A DNA stretch of 64,000 bases from Massilia sp. Root418. Its GTDB lineage: Bacteria; Pseudomonadota; Gammaproteobacteria; Burkholderiales; Burkholderiaceae_D. Within the stretch, counting starts at the first letter, position 1. Every line of letters begins with the position of its first letter. The notes beneath the pieces were generated by a model. The model made no database searches and was not told where the DNA came from. It worked only from the letters and a program-made list of their open reading frames with translations. Location of the stretch: contig NZ_LMEC01000001.1 in NCBI RefSeq assembly GCF_001425265.1, forward strand, positions 124,281 to 188,280, given 5' to 3'. Shown in pieces: positions 50,664 to 58,743 of the stretch. Both the position numbers and the translations under genes were made by a program.

Positions 50664-53600
50664 TCAAACGCTTCTTCAACTGGCTCATCAAGCCGCCCGT
50701 GCTGGCATTCTTCGGCGTGCTGCTGCTGTCGCTGATCTTCTGGTTCGAGGCGCCGCTGCTGGCCTTCGACGGCAAGGAGCCGTTCGCCTCCAGCGCGGTG
50801 CGCTGGTTCTTTATCGGGCTGCTGTTCCTGGCCTGGGCCGCTTACTTCGGCGGCAAACTGCTGCGCGCCCGGCTGGCGGAGCGGCGCCTGATGAAAAGCG
50901 TGGCGGGCGACCCGGCCGCCGCGCCGGCCTTGGCGCCGGGCCAGAAGGAGAGTGCCGCCGAGATGGCGGTGCTGGCCAAGCGCCTGCAGGACGCCATGGC
51001 GGTGCTGCGCAAATCGAAGACCGGCGGCGCTTTCGGCGCTGGCCTGTACCAGCTGCCGTGGTATATGTTCGTGGGCGCGCCCGGCAGCGGCAAGACCACC
51101 GCCCTGGTGCACTCGGGCTTGAAATTCCCCCTGTCCGACACGCATGGCAAGGGCGCCATCGGCGGCGTGGGCGGCACCCGCAACTGCGACTGGTGGTTCA
51201 CCGACGAAGCGGTGCTGCTTGATACGGCGGGCCGCTACACCACGCAGGACAGCTATACCGAGGTGGACCAGGCCGCGTGGAAGGGCTTTTTGCAGCTGCT
51301 GCGCAGGCACCGCCGCCGCCGCCCCATCAACGGCGTCATTGTCGCGCTCAGCGTGGCGGACCTGCTGCAGCAGGGCGAGGGCCAGCGCCGCGTGCAGGCA
51401 CTGGCGATCCGCGCGCGCATCAAGGAACTGCACGAGGAGCTGGGCATCCGCTTCCCGGTGTATGTCATCGTCACCAAGTGCGACCTGCTGGCCGGCTTCG
51501 TCGAGTTCTTCGACAACCTGGGCCGCGAGGAGCGCACCCAGGTCTGGGGCGTGACCTTCCCGCTGGCCTCGGCGGAGCAGGCCGACGCTGGCCTGAAGGC
51601 CTTCCCGGCCGAATTCGACGCCTTGCAGACGCAATTGCAGGCGCGCCTGTTCGAGCGCATGCAGCAGGAGCGCGATATCCAGCGCCGCGCGCTGATGTAC
51701 AACTTCCCGCAGCAATTCGCCGCCATCGGCGACGTGCTGGAGTCCTTCCTCACCGACGTCTTCGAAGCGACCTCCTATGAAGAGGCGGCGCTGGTGCGCG
51801 GCGTGTATTTCACCAGCGGCACCCAGGAAGGCAGTCCGATCGACCGCGTGATGTCGACCTTGGCCGCCAGCTTCGGCCTGGACCGCAAAGTGTTGCCGGC
51901 GAACGCGTTCGGCGGCCGCAGCTATTTCATCACCCGGCTGCTGCGCGAGGTGGTGTTCCGGGAAAGCGAACTGGCCGGCGCCAACCTGCGCCTGGAGCGC
52001 AACCGGCGCTGGCTGCAGTGGGGGGCCTACGCGCTGACCGCCGCCGTGCTGGTGCTGGTGACGGCGGGCCTGCTGGCCAGCTATGTGCGCAACCAGAGCT
52101 ATGTGAACGACGTGGCCGCGCGCACCGCGGAAATCGACAGGCTGGCGCGCGCCTTGCCGAAAGACCCGTCGCCGGTGGCCGCGCTGCCGTTGCTGAACGC
52201 GCTGCGCGACATCCCCGGCGGCTACCGCAGCCAGGGGCAGGAAGTGCCGTTCCTGATGGGGCTTGGCCTGTACCAGGGCGGCAAGCTGGGCGAGGGCGCG
52301 CAGGGCGCTTACCAGCGCGTGCTGCGCGAGGCGCTGCTGCCGCGCATCCTGGAGCAGATGGAAACCCAGCTGCGGCGCGGCACCGCCAACAATCCCGAAT
52401 ACCTGTATGAACTGCTGCGCGTCTACATCATGCTGGGCGAGCGCAAGCACCTGGACCCGGAAGCGGTGCGCGCCTGGCTGGACTACGACTGGAGCCGCAA
52501 TCTGCAGGACGCCAACGAGCTTCAGCGGCAGGACCTGTCGCAGCATGTGGCGGCCATGCTGGCGCCATCCAGCCAGGCCGAGGCGCCGCCGCAGCTGGAC
52601 CGTGCGCTGATAGCGAAAGTGCGTCTCAGCCTGGCCCGGATGCCGATGGGCGAGCGGGTCTACACCCGCTTGAAGCGCAGCCTGGCCAGCGCCGGCGTGC
52701 CGGAATTCGACGTAACGGCGGCAGCGGGGCGCGACGCGGCCGTGGTGCTGGCGCGCCAGAGCGGCCTGCCGCTCACGCGCGGCATCGCCGGCCCATTCAC
52801 GCTGGCCGGCTACAAGAAGTTCACCGAACAGATAGACGGCGCGATCGCCGACGTGGTGAAGGACAGCTGGGTGCTGGACCAGCGCGAGGCGGTGGACAGC
52901 GTGGAAAGCGCTGCGCAGATGAAGGCGGCCGTGCAGCAGATGTATTTCGACGAGTACATCCGCCTGTGGGACGGCCTGCTGGCCGATGTGACGCTGGTGC
53001 CTTTCACCACCCTGGACCAGGCGGCGCGCGTGATCAACATCGTGTCCAGCCAGGAGTCGCCGCTGCGCAAATTCCTGCAGGCGGCCGCCAGGCAGACCCG
53101 GCTCGATAAGCTGAAGACCGCCAGGTCCGGCGTGGATGCGGCCAGCGACACCGTCAAGCAGCTCAGCGACGCGGCCAAGCGGCGCCTGGAGTCCGCCCTT
53201 GGCGACGGCACGCAGGACGTGCTGCCGGCCGACGTGCGGCCCGTGAATCCGGTCGATGTCCATTTCGCGCCGCTGCACAAGATGGTGGACGCCGGCGCAC
53301 TGCCGGGCGCACCGTCTGGCGCACCGTCTGGCGCACCGTCGGGTCCTTCCGGGCTGGATGGCGTGCTGCTCAAGCTCAGGGACGTTGCGCTCTACCTGGA
53401 CGCGGCCAGCGCCGCGCGCGCGGCCGGCCAGCCCGCACCGCCTGCCGATGCGCTGGCCAAGCTGAAACGCGAAGCCGACAGCCTGCCCGCCCCGCTGGGC
53501 GCCCTGGTGCGCAATGTGGACACCGCCGGTTCCGGCCTTACGCTGGGCACCGAGCGGGACCGGCTGGACGCGCTGTGGAAAACCGGCCCCGCGCTGTTCT

Positions 53601-54256
53601 GCCGCGCCGCCATTGCCGGCCGCTATCCGGTGGTGCGCAAGGCGGCGCAGGAAGCCACGCCGGACGACTTCGGCCGCTTCTTCGGTCCCGGCGGCCTGGC
53701 CGACGAATTCTTCCAGAAGCACCTTGCCAATTACGTGGACACCAGCGGCGCCCACTGGCGCTGGCGCGTGGTGAACAATATGGACCTCGGCATGGAGCAG
53801 GAGGTGCTGAACCAGTTCCAGCGCGCCGCGCAGATCCGCGACAAGTTCTTCGCCAACGGCGGCAAGCAGGCCTCCGTGCGCTTCGACCTGAAGCCGCTGG
53901 CGGCCGACGCGGCACTGACCAGGGTGGTGCTGGACGTGGACGGCCAGCAGCTGGCTTTCGCTCCCAAGACAGCGCAGGGCGCCGCCAGCTTCCAGCTCCC
54001 GAGCGGCAAAGGTGTGAATGCGGTCCGCTTCGACGTGGCGCCCGCCGGCACGGTGGAGCTGCGCACCGAGGGCGCGTGGGCCTGGTTCCGCATGCTGGAC
54101 AAAGGCATGCTGGAGCCTTCCGCGCAAGGCGAACGCTATAAGCTCACGTTCGACCTGGAAGGCCGCAAGATCATGTACGAACTGACCGCCAACAGCGTGA
54201 ACAATCCGTTCAAGCGGGATGGCATGGAGCAGTTCCGCTGCCTGGAGTCGCTCTGA
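50660..54256 (+). CDS. tssM: Type VI secretion membrane protein TssM (IcmF)
   Basis: A 1198-residue TssM, the main membrane-complex subunit. Two N-terminal helices (about residues 12-28 and 45-65), a cytoplasmic NTPase domain with Walker A GAPGSGKT (139-146), LLDTAGRY and TKCDLLAGF, then a third helix (about 453-475) and a large periplasmic part with LGLYQGGKLG and TYMLLGE-like segments (here YIMLGERKHL). The end (FDLKPLAADAALTRVVLDVD, EGAWAWFRMLDKG) is the usual C-terminal domain that contacts TssJ. A G-A-P-S repeat near residue 883-894 comes from a 12-bp tandem. TGATG overlap with tagF. Confidence 0.96.
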   Translation: MIKRFFNWLIKPPVLAFFGVLLLSLIFWFEAPLLAFDGKEPFASSAVRWFFIGLLFLAWAAYFGGKLLRARLAERRLMKSVAGDPAAAPALAPGQKESAAEMAVLAKRLQDAMAVLRKSKTGGAFGAGLYQLPWYMFVGAPGSGKTTALVHSGLKFPLSDTHGKGAIGGVGGTRNCDWWFTDEAVLLDTAGRYTTQDSYTEVDQAAWKGFLQLLRRHRRRRPINGVIVALSVADLLQQGEGQRRVQALAIRARIKELHEELGIRFPVYVIVTKCDLLAGFVEFFDNLGREERTQVWGVTFPLASAEQADAGLKAFPAEFDALQTQLQARLFERMQQERDIQRRALMYNFPQQFAAIGDVLESFLTDVFEATSYEEAALVRGVYFTSGTQEGSPIDRVMSTLAASFGLDRKVLPANAFGGRSYFITRLLREVVFRESELAGANLRLERNRRWLQWGAYALTAAVLVLVTAGLLASYVRNQSYVNDVAARTAEIDRLARALPKDPSPVAALPLLNALRDIPGGYRSQGQEVPFLMGLGLYQGGKLGEGAQGAYQRVLREALLPRILEQMETQLRRGTANNPEYLYELLRVYIMLGERKHLDPEAVRAWLDYDWSRNLQDANELQRQDLSQHVAAMLAPSSQAEAPPQLDRALIAKVRLSLARMPMGERVYTRLKRSLASAGVPEFDVTAAAGRDAAVVLARQSGLPLTRGIAGPFTLAGYKKFTEQIDGAIADVVKDSWVLDQREAVDSVESAAQMKAAVQQMYFDEYIRLWDGLLADVTLVPFTTLDQAARVINIVSSQESPLRKFLQAAARQTRLDKLKTARSGVDAASDTVKQLSDAAKRRLESALGDGTQDVLPADVRPVNPVDVHFAPLHKMVDAGALPGAPSGAPSGAPSGPSGLDGVLLKLRDVALYLDAASAARAAGQPAPPADALAKLKREADSLPAPLGALVRNVDTAGSGLTLGTERDRLDALWKTGPALFCRAAIAGRYPVVRKAAQEATPDDFGRFFGPGGLADEFFQKHLANYVDTSGAHWRWRVVNNMDLGMEQEVLNQFQRAAQIRDKFFANGGKQASVRFDLKPLAADAALTRVVLDVDGQQLAFAPKTAQGAASFQLPSGKGVNAVRFDVAPAGTVELRTEGAWAWFRMLDKGMLEPSAQGERYKLTFDLEGRKIMYELTANSVNNPFKRDGMEQFRCLESL
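53306..53341 (+). repeat. Three 12-bp tandem units inside tssM
   Basis: GGCGCACCGTCT in three adjacent copies (the last ends in G), encoding Gly-Ala-Pro-Ser three times. In frame, so copy-number slippage would only lengthen a flexible loop of the periplasmic part. Confidence 0.85.
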
Positions 54257-54939
54257 TGGACGAACCGGAACTGGCGCCCGGCTTCTTCGGCAAGGTGAGC
54301 ACCCACGGCGATTTCGTGGCGCGCCGCTTGCCGCCGCCCATGCTGGGCGTGTGGGATGCGTGGCTGCAGGCATCCATGCAAGGCAGCCGCGAGGCGCTCG
54401 GGCCGCGCTGGCTGCAGACCTACCTCACCAGTCCGATCTGGCGCTTTGCGCTGGCGCCCGGCGTATGTGATGGCAATGCCTGGGCCGGCGTGCTGATGCC
54501 CAGCGTGGACCGCGTGGGACGGCATTTCCCCCTTACGCTGGCGGCCGGCGCGCCGGGCGGCGGCGGCCTGCTGGACTGGGTGGCGAACGGCAAGCCCTGG
54601 TTCGACCAGCTGGAGGCGCTGGCCCTGTCGTCGCTGGACGAGCGTTTCCAGCTTGATCCTTTCGACGGGGTGCTGCAGGCCATGCCGCCGCTGAGCGATG
54701 CGCCACTGGCCGGGCGGCTGGGCGGCGCGGGCTGCCGGCTGCCGCTGGCGTCGCTGGAGGCAGTGGGGACGCAAGTGCCGGCGCTGGCGGCAGCGGCGCT
54801 GCGCGGCCAGAGCGTCTGGTGGACCGATGGTTCGGCGGAAGTGGAGCCTAGCCTGCTGTTGTGCAGGGGCTTGCCGGCGCCTGCGGCGTTCGCGGGAATG
54901 CTGGCCGGGACGTGGGGGCAGACTGGCTGGGGCGCGTGA
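54256..54939 (+). CDS. tagF: Type VI secretion accessory protein TagF
   Basis: A 227-residue TagF (ImpM/DUF2094). TagF proteins hold T6SS assembly in check and can act upstream of the PpkA/PppA switch. Start MDEPELAPGFFGKVSTHGDF is classical (PGFFGKxxxxGDF), with FVARRLPPPMLGVWDAWLQA, YLTSPIWRFALAPGVCDGNA, GVLMPSVDRVGRHFPLTLAA and SVWWTDGSAEVEPSLLLCRG. It ends the tagH-tssK-L-M-tagF operon, overlaps the tssM stop by one base and is followed by a REP-like repeat at a convergent junction with pppA. Confidence 0.95.
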   Translation: MDEPELAPGFFGKVSTHGDFVARRLPPPMLGVWDAWLQASMQGSREALGPRWLQTYLTSPIWRFALAPGVCDGNAWAGVLMPSVDRVGRHFPLTLAAGAPGGGGLLDWVANGKPWFDQLEALALSSLDERFQLDPFDGVLQAMPPLSDAPLAGRLGGAGCRLPLASLEAVGTQVPALAAAALRGQSVWWTDGSAEVEPSLLLCRGLPAPAAFAGMLAGTWGQTGWGA

Positions 54940-54943
54940 ACCG

Positions 54944-54979
54944 CGGCGGGTTACGCGCGGGCGCTAACCCGCGCTACGG
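54944..54979. repeat. REP-like palindromic repeat, copy 3
   Basis: CGGCGGGTTACGCGCG and GGCGCTAACCCGCGCTACGG; the same GCGGGTTA/TAACCCGC stem and CTACGG tail as copies at 20958 and 21001. It begins 4 bp after the tagF stop and 21 bp before the convergent pppA stop, a usual place for such repeats and perhaps a shared transcript end. Confidence 0.75.
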
Positions 54980-55000
54980 ACCTCGAATACTGCTGGGTGG

Positions 55001-55882
55001 TCAGGCGTCCTTGCAGCGGACGATGACGGCGGTGATGTTGTCCCGGCTGCCGTCGCGTTTTGCCATGGCCACCAGCTCGGCGCAGCACTCGCCCAGGTTG
55101 TCGTCGCGCACCCGCGCCAGCACAGCGGCGATGGCTTCCGGCGGCGAGTTGCCGTACATGCCGTCGCTGCACAGCAGATAGACGTCGCCCGGCGAGACGG
55201 CCTGCGTTTGCAGGTCCGGTTTGATCAGCGGCGCCGGTCCGAGCGCCTGCAGCAGCAGGTTGCGTGCCGGGAGTGGTTCCGGCATGCCCGCTTCCAGCGC
55301 CTGCTGGTACAGGGTCTGGTCGCGCGTGAGCTGCGTCAGGCGGCCCTGCCGGAAGCAGTACAGGCGGCTGTCGCCGATGTGGAAGATGAACACCGGCCCG
55401 TCCTGCGCCACCTGCCACATGCCGGTCAGCGTAGTACCCATGCCGGCGCCGTCGGCCTGGTCGTTGGCGATGTTGGTCTGGTACATGCGCTCGTTGGCGA
55501 ATTCCACCGCGTCGTGCAGCGTGATCATGGCGCGCATGGTGGCGTCGGTCCAGGTGGCATCGGGGTCGGCCTGCACCGGATCGAAGGCGCTTGGATGGAA
55601 GGCGGGGATGGTGGCGTCGCTGGCCTCGCCCGGCGCGGCTTGCTGGTTGCCGTGCGCGGCGCGGATAAAGCTGTGCAGCAGGTTGATGGCGTCGGCGCTG
55701 GCGATTTCGCCCGCCTCGTGGCCGCCCATGCCGTCGGCCACGGCCACCAGGCCGATGTCCGGGGCGATGAAGAAATTATCCTGGTTGGACTCGCGCACTG
55801 TACCGACATCGGTCAGGCCATAAGCCAGCCCCAGGTCCAGGCGGTGCAGCGCCGACGGTGATAATTGCTTCCAGTTGCCCAA
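55001..55882 (-). CDS. pppA: PP2C-family Ser/Thr phosphatase PppA
   Basis: A 293-residue metal-dependent phosphatase that reverses kinase signals in T6SS loci. Signatures: DVGTVRESNQDNFFIAPDIG, VAVADGMGGHEAGEIAS (metal Asp50 and Gly), GMGTTLTGMW, IFHIGDSRLYCFRQGRLTQL, TRDQTLYQQ, LLCSDGMYGNSP and RDGSRDNITAVIV. All PP2C metal-binding acids are visible. An insertion (about residues 80-115) carries SDATIPAFHPSAF (Thr91), a threonine motif shared with kinases here. I choose the TTG at 55882 as start, because AGGAGA lies 5-6 bp before it; the upstream frame gives a Cys-rich segment without a site. It is divergent from the sensor kinase gene. Confidence 0.93.
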   Translation of the reverse strand: MGNWKQLSPSALHRLDLGLAYGLTDVGTVRESNQDNFFIAPDIGLVAVADGMGGHEAGEIASADAINLLHSFIRAAHGNQQAAPGEASDATIPAFHPSAFDPVQADPDATWTDATMRAMITLHDAVEFANERMYQTNIANDQADGAGMGTTLTGMWQVAQDGPVFIFHIGDSRLYCFRQGRLTQLTRDQTLYQQALEAGMPEPLPARNLLLQALGPAPLIKPDLQTQAVSPGDVYLLCSDGMYGNSPPEAIAAVLARVRDDNLGECCAELVAMAKRDGSRDNITAVIVRCKDA

Positions 55883-55943
55883 GATGTCTCCTGTGTTTGA
55901 AATTGTCGCGGGGGCTTTGCCACAAAGCCCACAAAGCCTACAG

Positions 55944-55961
55944 GCGCATGCTAGCATGCGC
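55944..55961. promoter_or_regulatory. Perfect 18-bp palindrome in the pppA/kinase divergent promoter
   Basis: GCGCATGCTAGCATGCGC reads the same on both strands. It lies 62 bp from the pppA start and 50 bp from the kinase start; a TATAAA box at 55984-55989 for the kinase lies 22 bp further on. A repressor or activator site for both genes is likely. Confidence 0.5.
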
Positions 55962-56010
55962 AATGCGCTCTATGGCGCGAGCATATAAAAAATGAATGGC
56001 GGGATGAGGC

Positions 56011-58743
56011 ATGGACGAAAGCGAACAGCGCGGTCAGCGCGACGGAGCAGGGGATGCGCCGGCGGAAGCCGGCAATACCGTGAGCGCGGCAGACCCTGGC
56101 CGCAACGCCGCCGCTGAAGCGCGCGCCGCCATCCTGGCGCGCCGCGTGGCGGCGCTGGAGGCGGTGGTCGCAGTCGAGCGGCGCATGCGCGACGTGCATG
56201 AGATGACTGCCCGCGCTGCGAGCGACCAGCTGGCCGCGCGCGACGGCCAGGCCGACATCACCGTGCCGCGTCCGCACGGCGCCCATCACGCCTACGATGA
56301 CGATGCCACCATCCCGGTGCCGCATTACCGCCCGGACGGCACGCGCGAGCCGTCGCGCCGCGACGCCACGCATGCCCAGCATGCGCAGACCATGCAGCCC
56401 GCGCAGCCAGGCCAGCCTGCACAGCATAGCGCGCACACCGCGCCGACCACGCCCACCGCACCGGCCACGCTCACGCTGGGCCGTTCGGAGCCGCGCTCGC
56501 AGCCGGTGCGCTCGCAGCTGCCTGCCTTGCCCGCCACGCCGAACCGCTCCATTGGCCCCGGCATCTCCACGCCGCTGGCGCTGGCGCCTGGCTTCGAGCT
56601 GTTCGAGTACCGCATCGACGCGGTGCTGGGCCAGGGCGGCTTCGGCATCACCTACCTGGCCACGGACGTGAACCTGAACGTGCGCGTGGCCATCAAGGAG
56701 TACCTGCCCGCCGATTTCGCCACCCGCGCCAGCGACCGCTCGGTCTCGCCGCGCTGGCCGGAGGACAACGAGTTCTATCTGAACGGCCTGGAATGCTTCC
56801 TGATCGAGGCGCGCACGCTGGCGACCTTCCGGCATTCCAACATCGTGCGCGTGGCGCGCTTCTTCGAAGCGCACCGCACCGCCTACATGGTGCTGGAATA
56901 CGAGCGCGGCCAGCCGCTCAAGCAGTGGTGGGAAAAGCACCAGGACATGGGCGAGCAGCAGTTGCTGTCGCTGGTGCAGCCGCTGCTGGATGGCCTGTCG
57001 CTGGTGCACGAAGCGGGCTATCTGCACCGCGACATCAAGCCGGACAACATCTACGTGCGCAAGGAAGACGGCAGCTGGGTGCTGCTGGACTTCGGCGCAG
57101 CGCGCCAGACCGTGGGCGGCATGCAGGCCATGGCGGACGTGGTCACGCCGGGCTACGCGCCGCTGGAGCAGTACCAGGGCGGCGAGCAGGGACCGTGGAC
57201 CGACATCTATGCCATCGGCGCCACGCTGTACTGGATGATCGCGGGGGCCAAGCCGGCGCCTGCGCCGGAGCGCCAGAGCGGCGTGGCCGAGTTCATTCCG
57301 GCGCTGCAGGCCGGGCAAGGCCGCTACAGCGAGGAATTCCTGGCTGCGGTGGACTGGGCGCTGGCGGTGGACCCGAAACAGCGGCCGCAAGGCATCCAGG
57401 AATTCTCGCAAAGCCTGTTCGCTTCGCACGCCGGCAGCCTGGGCCTGCAGGAAGCGCTGCGCGTGGGCGAGCAGGAAGGCCAGCGCCGCCTGAAGAAGGG
57501 CGTGCGCAAGCTGGGCAAGGTGATCTGGCGCCCGGCATCGTGGCCGCTGGTGGTGAAGATGACCATCGCCATGATGCTGGCCGCGCTGCTGCCGATGACG
57601 ATCACCGCCTACTATAACCTGAACGGCTCGGTGGCCGCCGTCTCGGCCAGCGAGCTGCGCAACCTGGAGAGCCTGGCGCAAGCCACCGCAGGCCGCATCT
57701 CGCAGCTGATACTGGACAGCCGCTACCAGGCCGGCTACCTGGCCACCGACACGGCCTTCATCGACTACCTGCGCGCGCCCAGCGAGGCGAAGCGGGAAGT
57801 GGTGAGCGCCAAGCTGGCCAACCTGATCAAGACCAACCCGGATGCGCACCTGATCTTCCTGATGGACCGCGAAGGCACGGCGCTGGTGTCCAGCGAGCCC
57901 GGCGTGGCCGGCGTGAACTTCAAGTTCCGCGAATACTTCCAGGAGGCGATGAAAGGCCATCCCTTCATGACCGGCGTGATCATCGGCTCCACCGCCGGCA
58001 AGCCCGGCGTGTACTACGCCAACCCGGTGTTCGACGAGGCGAAGAAGGTCATCGGCGTGGTGGTCATGCGCATCAAGGGCGGCACCATCTCGGCCATCCT
58101 GGACGATGCCGGCGCGGGCGGTAAGCGCGTGCCCTTCATGATAGACGGCGACGGCATCCTTGTGCACCATCCGGACCAGAACCAGCTGTACCGCAGCCTG
58201 GCCCCGCTGCCCAAGGCCACGCTGGGCCGCATCATCGCGGACCAGCGTTTCCGCCGCCACCGCATTGAAAGCGTGGACATGCCGGAACTGGCCAAGGTGC
58301 TGATCGGCGCCACGGCCGCCGGCAATATCAGCTTTCACTCGACGCTGTCCGGGCTGGATGAACATGCCGGCTACGCGCCGGTGAAAGGCCACAACTGGGT
58401 GGTGGGCGTGACCGAGTCGCGCGCGCGCTTCGAGGAGCCGCTGCATCGCCTGTTCGTCAATGTGCTGTACAGCGTGGCTGCGGTGGGCCTGGTGTTCTTG
58501 GTCCTGGCGGTGCTGTTCGCGCGCACCATCACGCGCCCCGTGGTGCGGCTGACCGAGGCCGCCAATGCGCTCAAGGACGGCGACTACGACCGCGCCAGCA
58601 TCAAGGTGACCAGCACCGATGAGATCGGCCGCCTGGCGCGTACCTTCAACGTGATGATAGACGTGCTGCGCCAGCGCGAGCGGGAAAAGCAGCGGGGAAA
58701 ATTAGGACATCAACCAAAAGGAGCACAACAGGATGACGAGTAA
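56011..58743 (+). CDS. Transmembrane Ser/Thr kinase with Cache-like sensor and HAMP domain (PpkA-like)
   Basis: A 910-residue signalling kinase. Residues 1-195 are disordered and hold two threonine motifs, ADITVPRPH (Thr84) and DDDATIPVPHYRP (Thr100). Kinase domain about 198-470: LGQGGFGITYLATD, VAIKEYL (Lys228), LHRDIKPDNI (Asp341), LDFGAARQ (Asp360) and YAPLEQY. A helix at about 513-534 crosses the membrane, an extracytoplasmic Cache-like sensor follows (SELRNLESLAQATAGRIS, HLIFLMDREGTALVSSEPGV, YYANPVFDEAKKVIGVVVMR), then a second helix (about 814-838) and a HAMP domain. Likely PpkA: activates TagH/TssL, opposed by the adjacent PppA. The stop overlaps the next gene by 11 bp. Confidence 0.9.
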   Translation: MDESEQRGQRDGAGDAPAEAGNTVSAADPGRNAAAEARAAILARRVAALEAVVAVERRMRDVHEMTARAASDQLAARDGQADITVPRPHGAHHAYDDDATIPVPHYRPDGTREPSRRDATHAQHAQTMQPAQPGQPAQHSAHTAPTTPTAPATLTLGRSEPRSQPVRSQLPALPATPNRSIGPGISTPLALAPGFELFEYRIDAVLGQGGFGITYLATDVNLNVRVAIKEYLPADFATRASDRSVSPRWPEDNEFYLNGLECFLIEARTLATFRHSNIVRVARFFEAHRTAYMVLEYERGQPLKQWWEKHQDMGEQQLLSLVQPLLDGLSLVHEAGYLHRDIKPDNIYVRKEDGSWVLLDFGAARQTVGGMQAMADVVTPGYAPLEQYQGGEQGPWTDIYAIGATLYWMIAGAKPAPAPERQSGVAEFIPALQAGQGRYSEEFLAAVDWALAVDPKQRPQGIQEFSQSLFASHAGSLGLQEALRVGEQEGQRRLKKGVRKLGKVIWRPASWPLVVKMTIAMMLAALLPMTITAYYNLNGSVAAVSASELRNLESLAQATAGRISQLILDSRYQAGYLATDTAFIDYLRAPSEAKREVVSAKLANLIKTNPDAHLIFLMDREGTALVSSEPGVAGVNFKFREYFQEAMKGHPFMTGVIIGSTAGKPGVYYANPVFDEAKKVIGVVVMRIKGGTISAILDDAGAGGKRVPFMIDGDGILVHHPDQNQLYRSLAPLPKATLGRIIADQRFRRHRIESVDMPELAKVLIGATAAGNISFHSTLSGLDEHAGYAPVKGHNWVVGVTESRARFEEPLHRLFVNVLYSVAAVGLVFLVLAVLFARTITRPVVRLTEAANALKDGDYDRASIKVTSTDEIGRLARTFNVMIDVLRQREREKQRGKLGHQPKGAQQDDE

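Noticed and set aside
50558..54373. A 1271-residue minus-strand ORF over tssM
   Set aside because: Shadow of tssM, with compositional bias and no motif.
55001..55963. Longer pppA from the upstream ATG codons
   Set aside because: It would add a Cys-rich, non-conserved N-terminus and lacks a ribosome-binding site; the TTG at 55882 has AGGAGA at proper distance.
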